64,000 bases of DNA from Chloroflexota bacterium. Its GTDB lineage: Bacteria; Chloroflexota; Anaerolineae; Anaerolineales; Anaerolineaceae. Shown piece by piece: positions 8,874 through 17,396 of the stretch (positions within the stretch are counted from its first letter, which is position 1; every line of letters starts with the position of its first letter). A program made the translations under genes and the position numbers. Where the stretch lies: assembly GCA_029561345.1 (NCBI GenBank), contig JAKQJC010000064.1, positions 1-64,000 on the forward strand, read 5' to 3'. The notes beneath the pieces were generated by a model. That model was not told where the DNA came from. It saw only the letters and a list, made by a program, of their open reading frames with translations, and did no database searches.

Positions 8874-9239
8874 TTATGCTCCTGATTCAGACAAAATGGA
8901 TCGAATGGCATCCAATAATGCGTCAGGTTTGACGGGTTTATTCAGAAAAGCGAGGGCGCCTAATTCCATCGCCCGATTGCGGTTGTAATCCTGAATATCT
9001 GCTGAGCAAACCACCACCTGAGCATGGGCATCTTGTTTTCTCAATTGTTCCAGCACCTCCAATCCACTGATATCCGGCATCGTCACATCCAGAATAACCA
9101 GGTCCGGATGGTGAATCGAATAGGCCTTCAATCCATCATTTCCATTGGAAGCTTCCGCATAGGTATATTGATCACCCAGAATTCGCTTAACAAAATTTCT
9201 GGCAAAAGTTGAATCGTCAACAAGTAAAATGGTCGCCAT
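8874..9239 (-). CDS. CheY-like single-domain response regulator
   Basis: A 121-residue receiver domain with no output domain. The acid pocket (Asp8, Asp9), phospho-acceptor Asp51 (VILDVTMP), Ser79 (VVCSAD) and Lys101 (NKPVK) are all present, so it should accept a phosphate from a histidine kinase. No kinase gene is adjacent. AGGAGG lies in front of the ATG. It is the first gene of the CheY-CheC-cyclase operon, which suggests a small phosphorylation switch coupled to cyclic di-GMP synthesis. Confidence 0.9.
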   Translation of the reverse strand: MATILLVDDSTFARNFVKRILGDQYTYAEASNGNDGLKAYSIHHPDLVILDVTMPDISGLEVLEQLRKQDAHAQVVVCSADIQDYNRNRAMELGALAFLNKPVKPDALLDAIRSILSESGA

Positions 9240-9431
9240 AGTTCCTCCTGAAATGCAGAAAATCTGGTGATAAGCGTTCCTGCTTTATAAATATTATACT
9301 TCATTGCGCCAGGAGAAAATTAATCATAACCGGGATGATTGCCCTCACAAAGGGGGTGGCACACTTTGCGGCGAAAAAAGAACCGTGCCTCTGGTTTTCC
9401 ACCTGTACCTCGAGCCGCCCCCAAAAAGCGC

Positions 9432-9501
9432 CACGGGCGGTTAATCGCTGCTTGAAAGTCTGAAAAACACAAAGCAAGATTGAAATGCGGCATGGTCAAG
9501 G
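9432..9501 (+). repeat. structured intergenic repeat, copy E (tail)
   Basis: The stretch from CACGGGCGGTTAAT to GGCATGGTCAAGG aligns base for base over most of its length with the tails at 62699-62778 and 27239-27308 (reverse). The preceding 9340-9431 is GC-rich and may hold a degraded upstream part. Apart from this, 9240-9641 (about 400 bases) holds no gene; it must carry the promoters of the flanking divergent genes. Confidence 0.6.
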
Positions 9502-9641
9502 TAAAAAGGACCTATATCAATTGAACAGACACGATAAAGAAAGATTTTACCGCGATTTTACAATGCGGATAAACGCCGCTTACGCCGGGGTCCTAAAATA
9601 AGATCAACAGATCTCACGCAACTATAAAAAAGGAGTGTCAC

Positions 9642-10208
9642 ATGAAAACCATTTTATCAAACAAACGCTGGATGATCCTGGCCGCCCTGGTGGTGCTCTT
9701 CATCAGCGCCGCCTTCACCGTCATCCCGGTTCAGGCCGCCAGCCCCGCCGCCGATGAACCCACCCCCACCGCCACCCCCGACCCGGCCCGCCAGAATGCC
9801 CGCCTCGAGCGCCTCTTTGCCCGCCTGCAAAAGGCTCAGGAACGCATGGAAGCTCAGGCCGAAAAAGCGCCCGCCATTCTGGAAAAAATCAATGAAAAGA
9901 TCGCCCTGCTCAAGGCTGCTGGCGTGGACGCCAAGCCCCTGGAAGATGCCGTGGCAGCCTGCGTGGCCAGCGTGCAGGAAGCCAAAGCCAAAATGGAAGA
10001 AGCCGGCGCCATTCTTACCACCCATGCCGGGTTTGACGCCGACGGTAAGGTGATGGATGCCGCCCAGGCCCGCCAGACGGTGCGCGAAGCCGGCGCGGCT
10101 CAAAAACAGGCCCGCCGCATCACCGAAAAAGCCATCCGCGACCTGAAGCAGGCTGCCCGCGACTTTTTCCGCCAGAACAAGCCGGCCCAAGAACCTCAGC
10201 AGCCCTGA
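9642..10208 (+). CDS. exported alpha-helical protein
   Basis: A 188-residue protein with a clear signal peptide (KR, then a hydrophobic core to about residue 26, cleavage after VQA). A short Pro/Thr spacer (DEPTPTATPDPA) follows, then a long Ala/Glu/Lys/Gln-rich region, almost all helix or coiled coil, with one Cys. No family is recognised; proteins of this look are common in Anaerolineae envelopes. A strong AAAGGAG precedes the ATG and a hairpin follows the stop, so it is probably a single-gene transcript that is well expressed. Function unknown. Confidence 0.75.
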   Translation: MKTILSNKRWMILAALVVLFISAAFTVIPVQAASPAADEPTPTATPDPARQNARLERLFARLQKAQERMEAQAEKAPAILEKINEKIALLKAAGVDAKPLEDAVAACVASVQEAKAKMEEAGAILTTHAGFDADGKVMDAAQARQTVREAGAAQKQARRITEKAIRDLKQAARDFFRQNKPAQEPQQP

Positions 10209-10232
10209 GACCTCCCGACGGTCATTAGAAAC

Positions 10233-10266
10233 CCGCAGCCCTCTGTTTGAACACAGGGGGCTGCGG
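10233..10266 (+). terminator. intrinsic terminator hairpin
   Basis: CCGCAGCCCTCTGT pairs with ACAGGGGGCTGCGG around a short loop, 24 bases after the stop of the exported helical protein. The following T-run (CTTTAAG) is weak. Confidence 0.7.
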
Positions 10267-10352
10267 CTTTAAGACACCCACGTTTTTTTGTTTCGCGCAG
10301 GCGCACACCCATTGCCTTTCAACAGCAGAGGGCCTTGTCTGTTTTGGACATC

Positions 10353-10811
10353 CTACCCCGGATAAAAATAAAATACCGCCAGGCAGGCAAGGGTCGCCAG
10401 AATGGCCAATCCAATTTGCAGCTGCGCCATCCAGCGGTATTTTTTGTGTTCATCATCAATAAACCGGTTCCAATGCCACCTGGATGTCATCGGAATAACC
10501 CCGGTGAAGAGGGTGAAAACGCCGTCGTAAAACCCCAAAAACAGCAAAGCCGGAAAAAACAAAAACATCTCATTATAAGCGGGCTTCTCCAGCGGGCTGC
10601 CCGCGGCAATCAGCAGAATGGCAAGCACCAGAGGGCAAAGGAACAAAGGAATGGGGTATTTCCATTCAATCCCCTTAAGCTCAGGTCGGCGGCGGGCCAT
10701 TTCTTCACTGGTGACTTTCGGCTGTCCTCTCAAAGCAATGCGCGGAAAACCAAAGATGATGACAATAAAGGAGAAGAAAACATAGAAAAGGATGGTTTCT
10801 GGGATGGTCAT
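10353..10811 (-). CDS. four-helix membrane protein of unknown function
   Basis: A 152-residue protein with hydrophobic segments at about residues 5-23, 55-72, 80-103 and 128-150 and a charged stretch after the first helix (PKVTSEEMARRRPELKG). I do not recognise the family. ATG at 10811 is chosen over a TTG one codon upstream. It is the last gene of the minus-strand run that begins at 15169, but the 33-base gap before it is larger than the other overlaps in that run, so its membership is likely rather than sure. Confidence 0.6.
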   Translation of the reverse strand: MTIPETILFYVFFSFIVIIFGFPRIALRGQPKVTSEEMARRRPELKGIEWKYPIPLFLCPLVLAILLIAAGSPLEKPAYNEMFLFFPALLFLGFYDGVFTLFTGVIPMTSRWHWNRFIDDEHKKYRWMAQLQIGLAILATLACLAVFYFYPG

Positions 10812-10844
10812 CAATCACCCGCCATGCTGCGGCTGACGCCAAAA

Positions 10845-11498
10845 TCAGGTCTTTTTCGCATCCCGCCCCGGCAGCGGCGGCAGGGTCATGCGGCGAAAGC
10901 CGTAGGTGTTGATCACCCGGGTTTGCTCAAACCAGGTTTCGGTGATCGTGTCGGGCCGGTACACGTGAATATGCCCGTGCAGATGGATGGCCGGCTTAAA
11001 GGTTTTCAGCAGCCAGCGGAAAGCCTTGATGCCCTGGTGCGGCAAATCATCCATATCGTGCAGCTGCCACGGTGGAGCGTGGCTGATGAATATATCCAGA
11101 TAACGCCCGTAGCGAAAGCGGTTGAGCAGCAGCGTTGGCACCATCTTGAAGACCTGTTCCCACATTTCCCCCTGGGTATACTGGCAGGGGCCGTTGTTGT
11201 AACGCAGGCTGCCCTCAATGCCGGCCATCAGCAGACCCTCGTGGTTGATCACCTTGCGGTGCAGGTTGGTGCAGCCCCAGGGGTAGCTGTGCGGTTCATT
11301 TTCACGAAGTTCAACCTTGTTTTCATGATTACCCAGCACATAAAAGAGGGGCCGGTTCAACGCGGTGACGATATACTCCATGTAATAATACGGCAGGTCG
11401 CCGCAGGCAATCACCATATCCACATCCCCAAAGCGCTCGCGCACCGCCGGGTTGTAAATATAATTGATCACCACATCGCTGACCGAAAGCAGATTCAT
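10845..11498 (-). CDS. calcineurin-like metallophosphoesterase
   Basis: A 217-residue protein with the metallophosphoesterase motifs GDLPYYY (GD), GNHE, SHAPP and HGHIH in the right order. The first motif, usually DxH, reads SDVV here, so the His ligand is missing, although the Asp remains. It overlaps acpS by four bases (ATGA), so translation is coupled. The substrate is unknown; single-domain members act on phosphodiesters or phosphomonoesters. The missing His may mean one weak metal site or a lineage-specific variant. Confidence 0.8.
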   Translation of the reverse strand: MNLLSVSDVVINYIYNPAVRERFGDVDMVIACGDLPYYYMEYIVTALNRPLFYVLGNHENKVELRENEPHSYPWGCTNLHRKVINHEGLLMAGIEGSLRYNNGPCQYTQGEMWEQVFKMVPTLLLNRFRYGRYLDIFISHAPPWQLHDMDDLPHQGIKAFRWLLKTFKPAIHLHGHIHVYRPDTITETWFEQTRVINTYGFRRMTLPPLPGRDAKKT

Positions 11499-11887
11499 GC
11501 CCCTGCCTTTTCGGAGATTTCACCGCAGGCCACCACCAGCGCCACGGCATGGCTGCAGCTGTGGCTGAGGCTGAGCGACCAGGTGGTCAGGCCCAACGCG
11601 GCCGCTTTTTCCGCCGCCGGTCCGTGCAGGCGCAGTCCCGGCTCGCCGTTTTCCCCCCGCGCCACCTCCACGTCCTGCCAGCTGATGGGACCGATGCCGC
11701 AGCCCAGAGCCTTGGCTGCGGCCTCCTTGGCTGCAAAACGCGCCGCCAATGAAGCCGCCTGCCCGCCGCTCTGTTCCAGTTCCAACGGGGTGAACACCCG
11801 GGTCAGAAAACGCGGCTTGATTTGCGGATCAAGCTGCTCGATGCGGTCAATTTCCACCAGGTCCACCCCGCTGCGCAAAACAATCAT
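11495..11887 (-). CDS. acpS: holo-[acyl-carrier-protein] synthase
   Basis: A 130-residue AcpS-type phosphopantetheinyl transferase. It moves 4'-phosphopantetheine from CoA to the serine of acyl carrier protein. Landmarks: GVDLVEIDRIE (Asp9 for magnesium), FTPLELE, ARFAAKEAAAKALG (Glu55) and the late SLSHSCSHAVALV. The length is normal for the family. It overlaps both neighbours by four bases, in the same operon as two M16 peptidases and a phosphoesterase, none of which belongs to fatty acid synthesis. Confidence 0.92.
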   Translation of the reverse strand: MIVLRSGVDLVEIDRIEQLDPQIKPRFLTRVFTPLELEQSGGQAASLAARFAAKEAAAKALGCGIGPISWQDVEVARGENGEPGLRLHGPAAEKAAALGLTTWSLSLSHSCSHAVALVVACGEISEKAGA

Positions 11888-13191
11888 GCCTCTGCGCCGT
11901 CCCCATTCACCGGTCCGGCCACCGCCACCGCCAGCCGGTCGGGGTGCAGGTAGGCCTGGGCTGCTTCCATCACCATCTGCGGCGTCACCCGGCGGATCAT
12001 CGTCTCATACTGGCGGTAGTAATCGAGGCCCAATTTGTAACGTTCCAGGTTCAGCAGCGAGGCAGCCACGCCCTGGTTCGATTCCATCGAAATCGGCAGC
12101 CGCCCGATGTAATTGGACTGGCTGTCATCCAGCTCTTCAGCGCTGACCGGTTCGGAAATGAAACGTCCGATTTCGCTGCGCACCAGTTCAATGGTCTTTT
12201 CAATGTTCACCGGGTTCACCCCCGCTGCCACCTCCCATGAGCCCGGGCCAATACCGGCGTTCAAGGAAGTGTAGGCGTAGTAAGCCAGGCCAGAGCGCTC
12301 GCGCACCACGTCGCCAATGCGCCCCATCAGGCCAAACTGCCCCAGGATGTTGTTGCCCAGCGAAGCTGCCACATATTCCGGCGCCAGGCGGGTGGGCCCC
12401 AGGGCGCCCATGATGATATCGGCCTGGGTTTTACCGGCGATGGGAATATTGCGCCGCTGCAGGCAGGTGATGGGGGTGGTGGGGGGCAGTTCGGGCACGG
12501 CGGGCTGGTCAGGGTTCTGCCAGCTGCCCAGGGCCTCCGTCACCATATCCACCGCTTTTTGCGCCTCAATGCCGCCGACAATGCTGATCACCATGCCGCG
12601 CGGGCCAAAACAGCGCTTGTGGAAGGCTACCAGGTCATCACGCTGGATGGCGGCGATCGTTTCAGGGTAGCCGTCTTCCGGGCGCCGGTAAGGGTGCCCG
12701 GCATAAATCATCTCATCAAAGGTCAAAGCGGCCATCTCGCCCGTATCCTGGGCGCGAATGGCCAGGCCGGTGAGCAACTGGGCGCGCAGGCGCTCCACCT
12801 GGTCTGCCGGAAAAACCGGCCCGGTTACCGATTCACTCAGCAAATCGAGCAGCAAGGGCAAATCCTCAACCAGGGCGCGGCCCGAAAAACTGGTGGTATG
12901 GTTTCCGGCGCTCCAGCCCAGGCTGGCTCCCGCCGATTCCAGTGCATCATAAATTTGCTGGAAATTGCGCTTTGCGGTGCCGCGCATCAGCGAAAGGGCC
13001 GTGAAATCGGCCAGGCCGGCTTTTTCGTCTGAATCAAACAGGCCGCCGGCAGCAACATAACCGGTAATAACAATGGAAGGACTGTTAAAATTGCTGCGCG
13101 TCAGGATGACGATGCCGTTGGGCAGTTCAACCCGCGAAATATCATCCGCTCCCGGCAGCGCATTGAGGGTGGTTTTGGCAGCGTGAATCAT
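11884..13191 (-). CDS. M16 peptidase, non-catalytic subunit
   Basis: A 435-residue M16 (pitrilysin/processing-peptidase) protein lacking the zinc motif: the position of HxxEH reads GLADFTALSL. It keeps the C-terminal substrate-binding R..Y pair (RERSGLAYYAY). In two-gene bacterial M16 systems one subunit carries the zinc site and the other carries this R/Y site, and the two form a heterodimer. It overlaps the catalytic-subunit gene by four bases, which fits that model. Confidence 0.85.
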   Translation of the reverse strand: MIHAAKTTLNALPGADDISRVELPNGIVILTRSNFNSPSIVITGYVAAGGLFDSDEKAGLADFTALSLMRGTAKRNFQQIYDALESAGASLGWSAGNHTTSFSGRALVEDLPLLLDLLSESVTGPVFPADQVERLRAQLLTGLAIRAQDTGEMAALTFDEMIYAGHPYRRPEDGYPETIAAIQRDDLVAFHKRCFGPRGMVISIVGGIEAQKAVDMVTEALGSWQNPDQPAVPELPPTTPITCLQRRNIPIAGKTQADIIMGALGPTRLAPEYVAASLGNNILGQFGLMGRIGDVVRERSGLAYYAYTSLNAGIGPGSWEVAAGVNPVNIEKTIELVRSEIGRFISEPVSAEELDDSQSNYIGRLPISMESNQGVAASLLNLERYKLGLDYYRQYETMIRRVTPQMVMEAAQAYLHPDRLAVAVAGPVNGDGAEA

Positions 13192-14483
13192 GCGGTTTCC
13201 TCCTCTCCGTCAGGCACATAGACGCCCACCAGGCGGTTTTCAGGCCGCAGCCAGGTTTGCGCCACGCGCAGCACATCCGCCGGGGTGATGGCCGCCAGAC
13301 GGTCCACATAACCGGTGAACCAGGTGTAGTCGGCGAACATATCTGCATAGCCCAGCCAGAAGGCCTGATTGGTGATGTTTTCTGAGCCGTAAATGAACAT
13401 GGCCCGCGCCTGCTTGGCAGCGCGGTGAATTTCATCCGCCGAAACCATGTGGTCCTGCATGCGCTTGATCTCGTCATCCAGCGCCTGCTGTGCTTCCGCC
13501 ACCTGGCGGTCGGGGCGCAGGGTGATGGTCAGGTCGTAGAGGTATGGATCGAGGGTGGCCTGCAGGCCGCCGCCCACCCCCACCGCCAGCTCTTTTTCCA
13601 CCAGGGCGCGGTAAAGGCGGCTGGTTTTGTTGGAAATGCCCCCGCCGCCGAACATGTTCAGGCTGCTGGGGCCGCTCAGAAGGCTGTCGAGCACGGTGAA
13701 GGCGGCAAAATCGGCCTCATTGGCCGCCGGCGCATGGTAGGCCACCTGAATGTAGGTGGTTTCACCGGGGCCGTGCACCTCCAGCCGGGTTTCAGCCTGG
13801 GCAGGCGGCTCGGGTTGGGCCGGACGGGGCGGGGTCGCTCCGCAGGGCAGCCCGCCGTAGATTTTCTCCATTTTGGCCAGCATTTCCTGGGCGTCAAAAT
13901 CGCCGGCAGCCGCCACAATGGCGTTGTTGGGCAGGTAATAGGTGCGGTAATGATCATAGAGATCGTCGCGCTGCATGGTTTGCAGGTCGGCCTTTTCGCC
14001 CACCACCTCATGATGATAGGTGTGCACGCGGAAGGCGCTGTTTTGCATGGCTTCACCCAGGCGAAACAGCGGTTCGTTTTCGCTGCCCTCGCGCTCTGAA
14101 ATGACCACGTTGCGTTCGCTGGCCACTTCCTCAGGGTCATAAATGGAATTGACCATGCGGTCAGCTTCCAGGTCCAGTGCCAGGTCAATTTTGGCGGCCG
14201 GCAGGGTTTCATAATAGGTGGTCCAATCGAGATATGTGAAGGCATTCCACACGCCGCCCTCGCGTGAAATGGCCTTATCGAGCACTTCTGGTGGATATTT
14301 CGGAGTACCTTTAAACTGCATGTGTTCCACCCAATGTGAAACACCGGTCCGTCCGGGACGTTCATCACGCGAACCAACCCGGTACCACACCCAATGACTG
14401 ATCAGAGGCGCGGTGTGAATTTCTTTAAGGTGAATGGTCAGGCCGTTGGAAAGATGCGCTTTCAGAATTGTTTCAGGTTTCAT
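13188..14483 (-). CDS. M16 zinc peptidase, catalytic subunit
   Basis: A 431-residue M16 peptidase with an intact inverted zinc motif, HWVEH (residues 50-54: His50, Glu53 base, His54), and the downstream Glu-rich helix ERNVVISERE that supplies the third ligand. It should cleave peptides inside the cytoplasm or at the membrane face together with the neighbouring inactive partner. No signal peptide is present. It overlaps its neighbours by four bases on both sides. Confidence 0.88.
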   Translation of the reverse strand: MKPETILKAHLSNGLTIHLKEIHTAPLISHWVWYRVGSRDERPGRTGVSHWVEHMQFKGTPKYPPEVLDKAISREGGVWNAFTYLDWTTYYETLPAAKIDLALDLEADRMVNSIYDPEEVASERNVVISEREGSENEPLFRLGEAMQNSAFRVHTYHHEVVGEKADLQTMQRDDLYDHYRTYYLPNNAIVAAAGDFDAQEMLAKMEKIYGGLPCGATPPRPAQPEPPAQAETRLEVHGPGETTYIQVAYHAPAANEADFAAFTVLDSLLSGPSSLNMFGGGGISNKTSRLYRALVEKELAVGVGGGLQATLDPYLYDLTITLRPDRQVAEAQQALDDEIKRMQDHMVSADEIHRAAKQARAMFIYGSENITNQAFWLGYADMFADYTWFTGYVDRLAAITPADVLRVAQTWLRPENRLVGVYVPDGEEETA

Positions 14484-15169
14484 TTCCGTTTATTCAATTC
14501 TTCCCATGAATCGGGCAAGCCGTTCAGCAGAATGCGGTAGGGACGCAACACATCCTGCAAACCCACAAACGGCTCGTGCAACTCGGTCTGGCTGAGTGGA
14601 ATATCCACCGGCACATTCAAAACAACAGGCACGGTGGTGTCGACAGGCACGGTGATTGAAAGAGCAATGGGCAGGGTTGTGCCAGAAGGTAAAATGATAT
14701 CGGCGGGAGCGTTGTAAATGCTCAACCCGCCGGTATTCAACGAGACATAAGCATCATTGATCAGGGTGTCTTCGGTCAGCGTGACAAAAGTTTTCGATTC
14801 CACCGGCAGGGTGAACTGCACCGGAATGGTGGTGTTCACCGTCACCGAGGTTTTGATTTTGGCCTCATCCATCTTCTCAAAATTGCTGTATAACCCCCCG
14901 ATCAGCTGCTGCTCCACCACCGCCTTCAGCGAAAAGAGCTGCTGCAAGGTGATAACCAGCGCCACAATCAAAATCACGTTCAATACCAGCGAAAACAGGC
15001 TGCCCATGTTGACAAAGGCGTCGCGGATGCGCCCCTGCCAGATGAGCGAGCGGGCAACCACCTTGAGCGAATCCGAAAGGCTGGGCTCAGGCGGCGCCTT
15101 CAGCACCGCGTCCTCGGTCATTTCTTCTTCAGGGTCAGGTACAGATTGGGTTTGGGTCGGTTCGGTCAT
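14480..15169 (-). CDS. single-pass membrane protein with beta-rich outer domain
   Basis: A 229-residue protein: an acidic Pro-rich N-terminus (1-40), one transmembrane helix (about 58-80), then a Thr/Val-rich region with repeated phrases such as TTIPVQFTLPV, TTLPIALSITVPV and TTVPVVLNVPV that look like beta strands. No family is recognised. GGAG precedes the ATG. It is the first gene of the M16/acpS operon and might anchor the peptidase pair at the membrane, but that is inference from position only. Confidence 0.6.
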   Translation of the reverse strand: MTEPTQTQSVPDPEEEMTEDAVLKAPPEPSLSDSLKVVARSLIWQGRIRDAFVNMGSLFSLVLNVILIVALVITLQQLFSLKAVVEQQLIGGLYSNFEKMDEAKIKTSVTVNTTIPVQFTLPVESKTFVTLTEDTLINDAYVSLNTGGLSIYNAPADIILPSGTTLPIALSITVPVDTTVPVVLNVPVDIPLSQTELHEPFVGLQDVLRPYRILLNGLPDSWEELNKRK

Positions 15170-15274
15170 GGATCATCTCCGTCAAAAGGTCGCAGCCCAA
15201 CAGGCTGAAAGATTATTTATATCACAGCCGGCGCTTTTTTGCGAATGCACGGGCCTTTTTTTCATCTGTTAACC

Positions 15275-15301
15275 ATTATACAATGATAACGGTTCAGGCA
15301 A
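15275..15301 (-). promoter_or_regulatory. likely promoter of the M16/acpS operon
   Basis: On the minus strand TTGCCT (15296-15301) and TATAAT (15275-15280) are separated by 15 bp, shorter than ideal. On the plus strand an extended -10 (TGATATAAT, 15334-15342) faces the reductase gene. The rest of 15170-15537 holds nothing I recognise. Confidence 0.45.
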
Positions 15302-15537
15302 GTAAACGGGCCAGCAGCGCCTCTGGCAAAGTTTGATATAATCGAAACTACCAAACTGGATGAAACCCACGGCAAGTTGCTCGGTTAAAGCCTTGCAAGG
15401 GCGCTGATCATTAATCAGATGCATCCGTTCCACCCTGCGTAACAGCCGCGCATTTGCAGCCGCCCGGCAGTGATGACCACGCCCCTATCAGTTTCTGGGC
15501 AGGCCAGATGCTCATTTCTCAATATCCGGAGATTTCC

Positions 15538-16857
15538 ATGGACACCTTATTCTCAGGCAAACATGTTTTGATTATTGGCGCCGGACCTGCCGGCCTTTTT
15601 GCCGCCAAGCAGCTCGCCAACGACGGCGCATCGGTCACAATTATTAATGAAGACCTGCGTCCGGGCGGCTTCGCCGAATACGGCATCTATCCCGATAAAA
15701 TCAAAATCAAGGAAGGCATGCGCAGCCAGTTCCGCGCCATCCTGGCCATGCCCCAGGTGCGTTACCTGGGCGGGGTGAAGGTGGGTCTCACCCGCCATAT
15801 CACCCTCGACCAGCTGCGCGGGCTGGGCTTTCAGGCGGTGCTGGTGACCACCGGTGCCCAGTGTCCCAAGTGGCTGGGGCTGCCCGGTGAAAACCTGCGC
15901 GGCGTTTATCACGCCAGCGAAATTGTCTGCGCCTACAACCGCCGCCCCTTCCCCTGCCCCAGGCCGGTGGAAATTGGCCGCCGCGTGGCCCTCATTGGCG
16001 CCGGCAATGTGATGCTGGATATGGCGCGCTGGCTGGCCGAAGAAGTGCAGGTGGACGAACTGACTGCCCTGGTGCGGCGCGGCCCCGCCGAGGTTAAATT
16101 TGATAAAGATGAGCTGCGCCTGATGGCGCCCTATGTGGACCTGCCCGCCCTCGATGCCGAAGTGGCCCGCGTGGCGCCCCTCATGCAGTCCCTTGGGCAG
16201 GACTCCGCCCACCTGCCCGCCCTGGCCCGCAGCCTGCAAGGACAGCCCGCCCGTTCCAACACCCGCCTGAGGCTGCGTTTTCTGGTCTCACCGCGCAGCT
16301 ATGTGGGCGATGATACCGGGCGGGTGCGCGGCATTGAGCTGGAAGATAATACCCTGATCAAAAATGGTGAGGATACAAAAGCGGCCGGCCTCGGCACCCT
16401 GCGGGTGTTCAACTGCGACACCATCCTGCTCTCCATCGGCGACGCCGTGGACCCGCTGCTGGGCCTGCCGGTGAACGGCACCGAATTTGCCCTCCGTTCC
16501 GATCCGCGCTTCCCCATTGAAGGCCAATCCTTTGAAATTGCCGGCATGGATGAAGTCTTTGTGGCGGGCTGGGCGCGCCGCCCCAGCGTGGGCCTGGTGG
16601 GCATGGCCCGCAAGGACGGCATTCTGGCCACCCGCGCCGTCAATGCCTGGCTGAACAGCCTGCCCGCAGCCGCTGGCGCTGATCCCTACCCGGCGCTGCT
16701 GGCCGCTTTGCAGCGAACCGGCGCAGAACTGCTGACCCGCGAAGATGTGGCCCGCCTGGACGCAAAAGAAAAAGAAGAAGCCCTCCGTAGAGGGCTTGAG
16801 GTCTTTCAATACCTGACGTATGAGGAAATTCTGGCCGCAGCGCGCGCCAGCGCCTGA
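15538..16857 (+). CDS. ferredoxin-NADP reductase, adrenodoxin-reductase type
   Basis: A 439-residue flavoprotein of the FprA/adrenodoxin reductase group. The FAD site is GAGPAGLFAAKQL (residues 14 on) and the NADP site is GAGNVMLDMARWL; the late GWARRPSVGLVGMARKDG matches the conserved FAD-closing segment of the family. It should pass electrons between NADP(H) and a ferredoxin. ATG at 15538 has GGAG seven bases upstream; a reading from 15454 has no ribosome site. Its stop meets the next, convergent gene's stop in the palindrome TGATCA. It might also be annotated as a glutamate-synthase-like small subunit. Confidence 0.82.
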   Translation: MDTLFSGKHVLIIGAGPAGLFAAKQLANDGASVTIINEDLRPGGFAEYGIYPDKIKIKEGMRSQFRAILAMPQVRYLGGVKVGLTRHITLDQLRGLGFQAVLVTTGAQCPKWLGLPGENLRGVYHASEIVCAYNRRPFPCPRPVEIGRRVALIGAGNVMLDMARWLAEEVQVDELTALVRRGPAEVKFDKDELRLMAPYVDLPALDAEVARVAPLMQSLGQDSAHLPALARSLQGQPARSNTRLRLRFLVSPRSYVGDDTGRVRGIELEDNTLIKNGEDTKAAGLGTLRVFNCDTILLSIGDAVDPLLGLPVNGTEFALRSDPRFPIEGQSFEIAGMDEVFVAGWARRPSVGLVGMARKDGILATRAVNAWLNSLPAAAGADPYPALLAALQRTGAELLTREDVARLDAKEKEEALRRGLEVFQYLTYEEILAAARASA

Positions 16858-17394
16858 TCAGCGTTTGCGGTACTGGTGATAGGGGATGATCAGCAGGAAA
16901 CCGATCAGGATCACCAGCAGGCCCACCTCAACCCCGCGCGCCTGCAGTTCGCCAAAATACGGCACGCTGGGCGCCGGGTTGCCGCCAATGCCGAAAATAT
17001 CGGCCATGCCGGCAAACACGCACACCACATAGCCCGTGGCCACCAGCCGCACACCGATATCCGCGGCAATGGAAATGGGCCGGGTTTTCCACAGCACAAT
17101 CAGGCAGGTGTAGCCGCCCAGGCAAATAATGGCCAGGCCCACCAGAAAAGTGGCGATCTGCACAAAACCGATCACCGGGCTGCGGTCCAGACCAAAGAGG
17201 GCCGGTTTCAATCCCAATAGAAAGATCAGGAAACCCAGCAGCGAAAGGCCAAGACCAACCGGCACACGGCGGCGGCGGCGCGCCAGGTAGCGTGCCTCAT
17301 CAAAAGGCTCAGAAACAGGCGCAGCCGGTGCAGTGGATGCAGCCGCAGGCTGGGCCGGGGGTTTGGAGGGGGCTGGTGAAGGTTCGTTGGCCAT
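16858..17394 (-). CDS. four-helix membrane protein of unknown function
   Basis: A 178-residue protein with an Ala/Pro-rich soluble N-terminus (1-32), a basic stretch RRRRRVP, and hydrophobic segments at about 45-65, 74-98, 108-132 and 152-172. No family is recognised. It begins two bases after the M19 peptidase gene ends, so it is probably translated from the same message. Confidence 0.6.
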   Translation of the reverse strand: MANEPSPAPSKPPAQPAAASTAPAAPVSEPFDEARYLARRRRRVPVGLGLSLLGFLIFLLGLKPALFGLDRSPVIGFVQIATFLVGLAIICLGGYTCLIVLWKTRPISIAADIGVRLVATGYVVCVFAGMADIFGIGGNPAPSVPYFGELQARGVEVGLLVILIGFLLIIPYHQYRKR

Positions 17395-17396
17395 GG

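Noticed and set aside
10335..12146. Long plus-strand frame of 603 residues opposite several genes
   Set aside because: It is the complement of the acpS and phosphoesterase genes, with no domain of its own.
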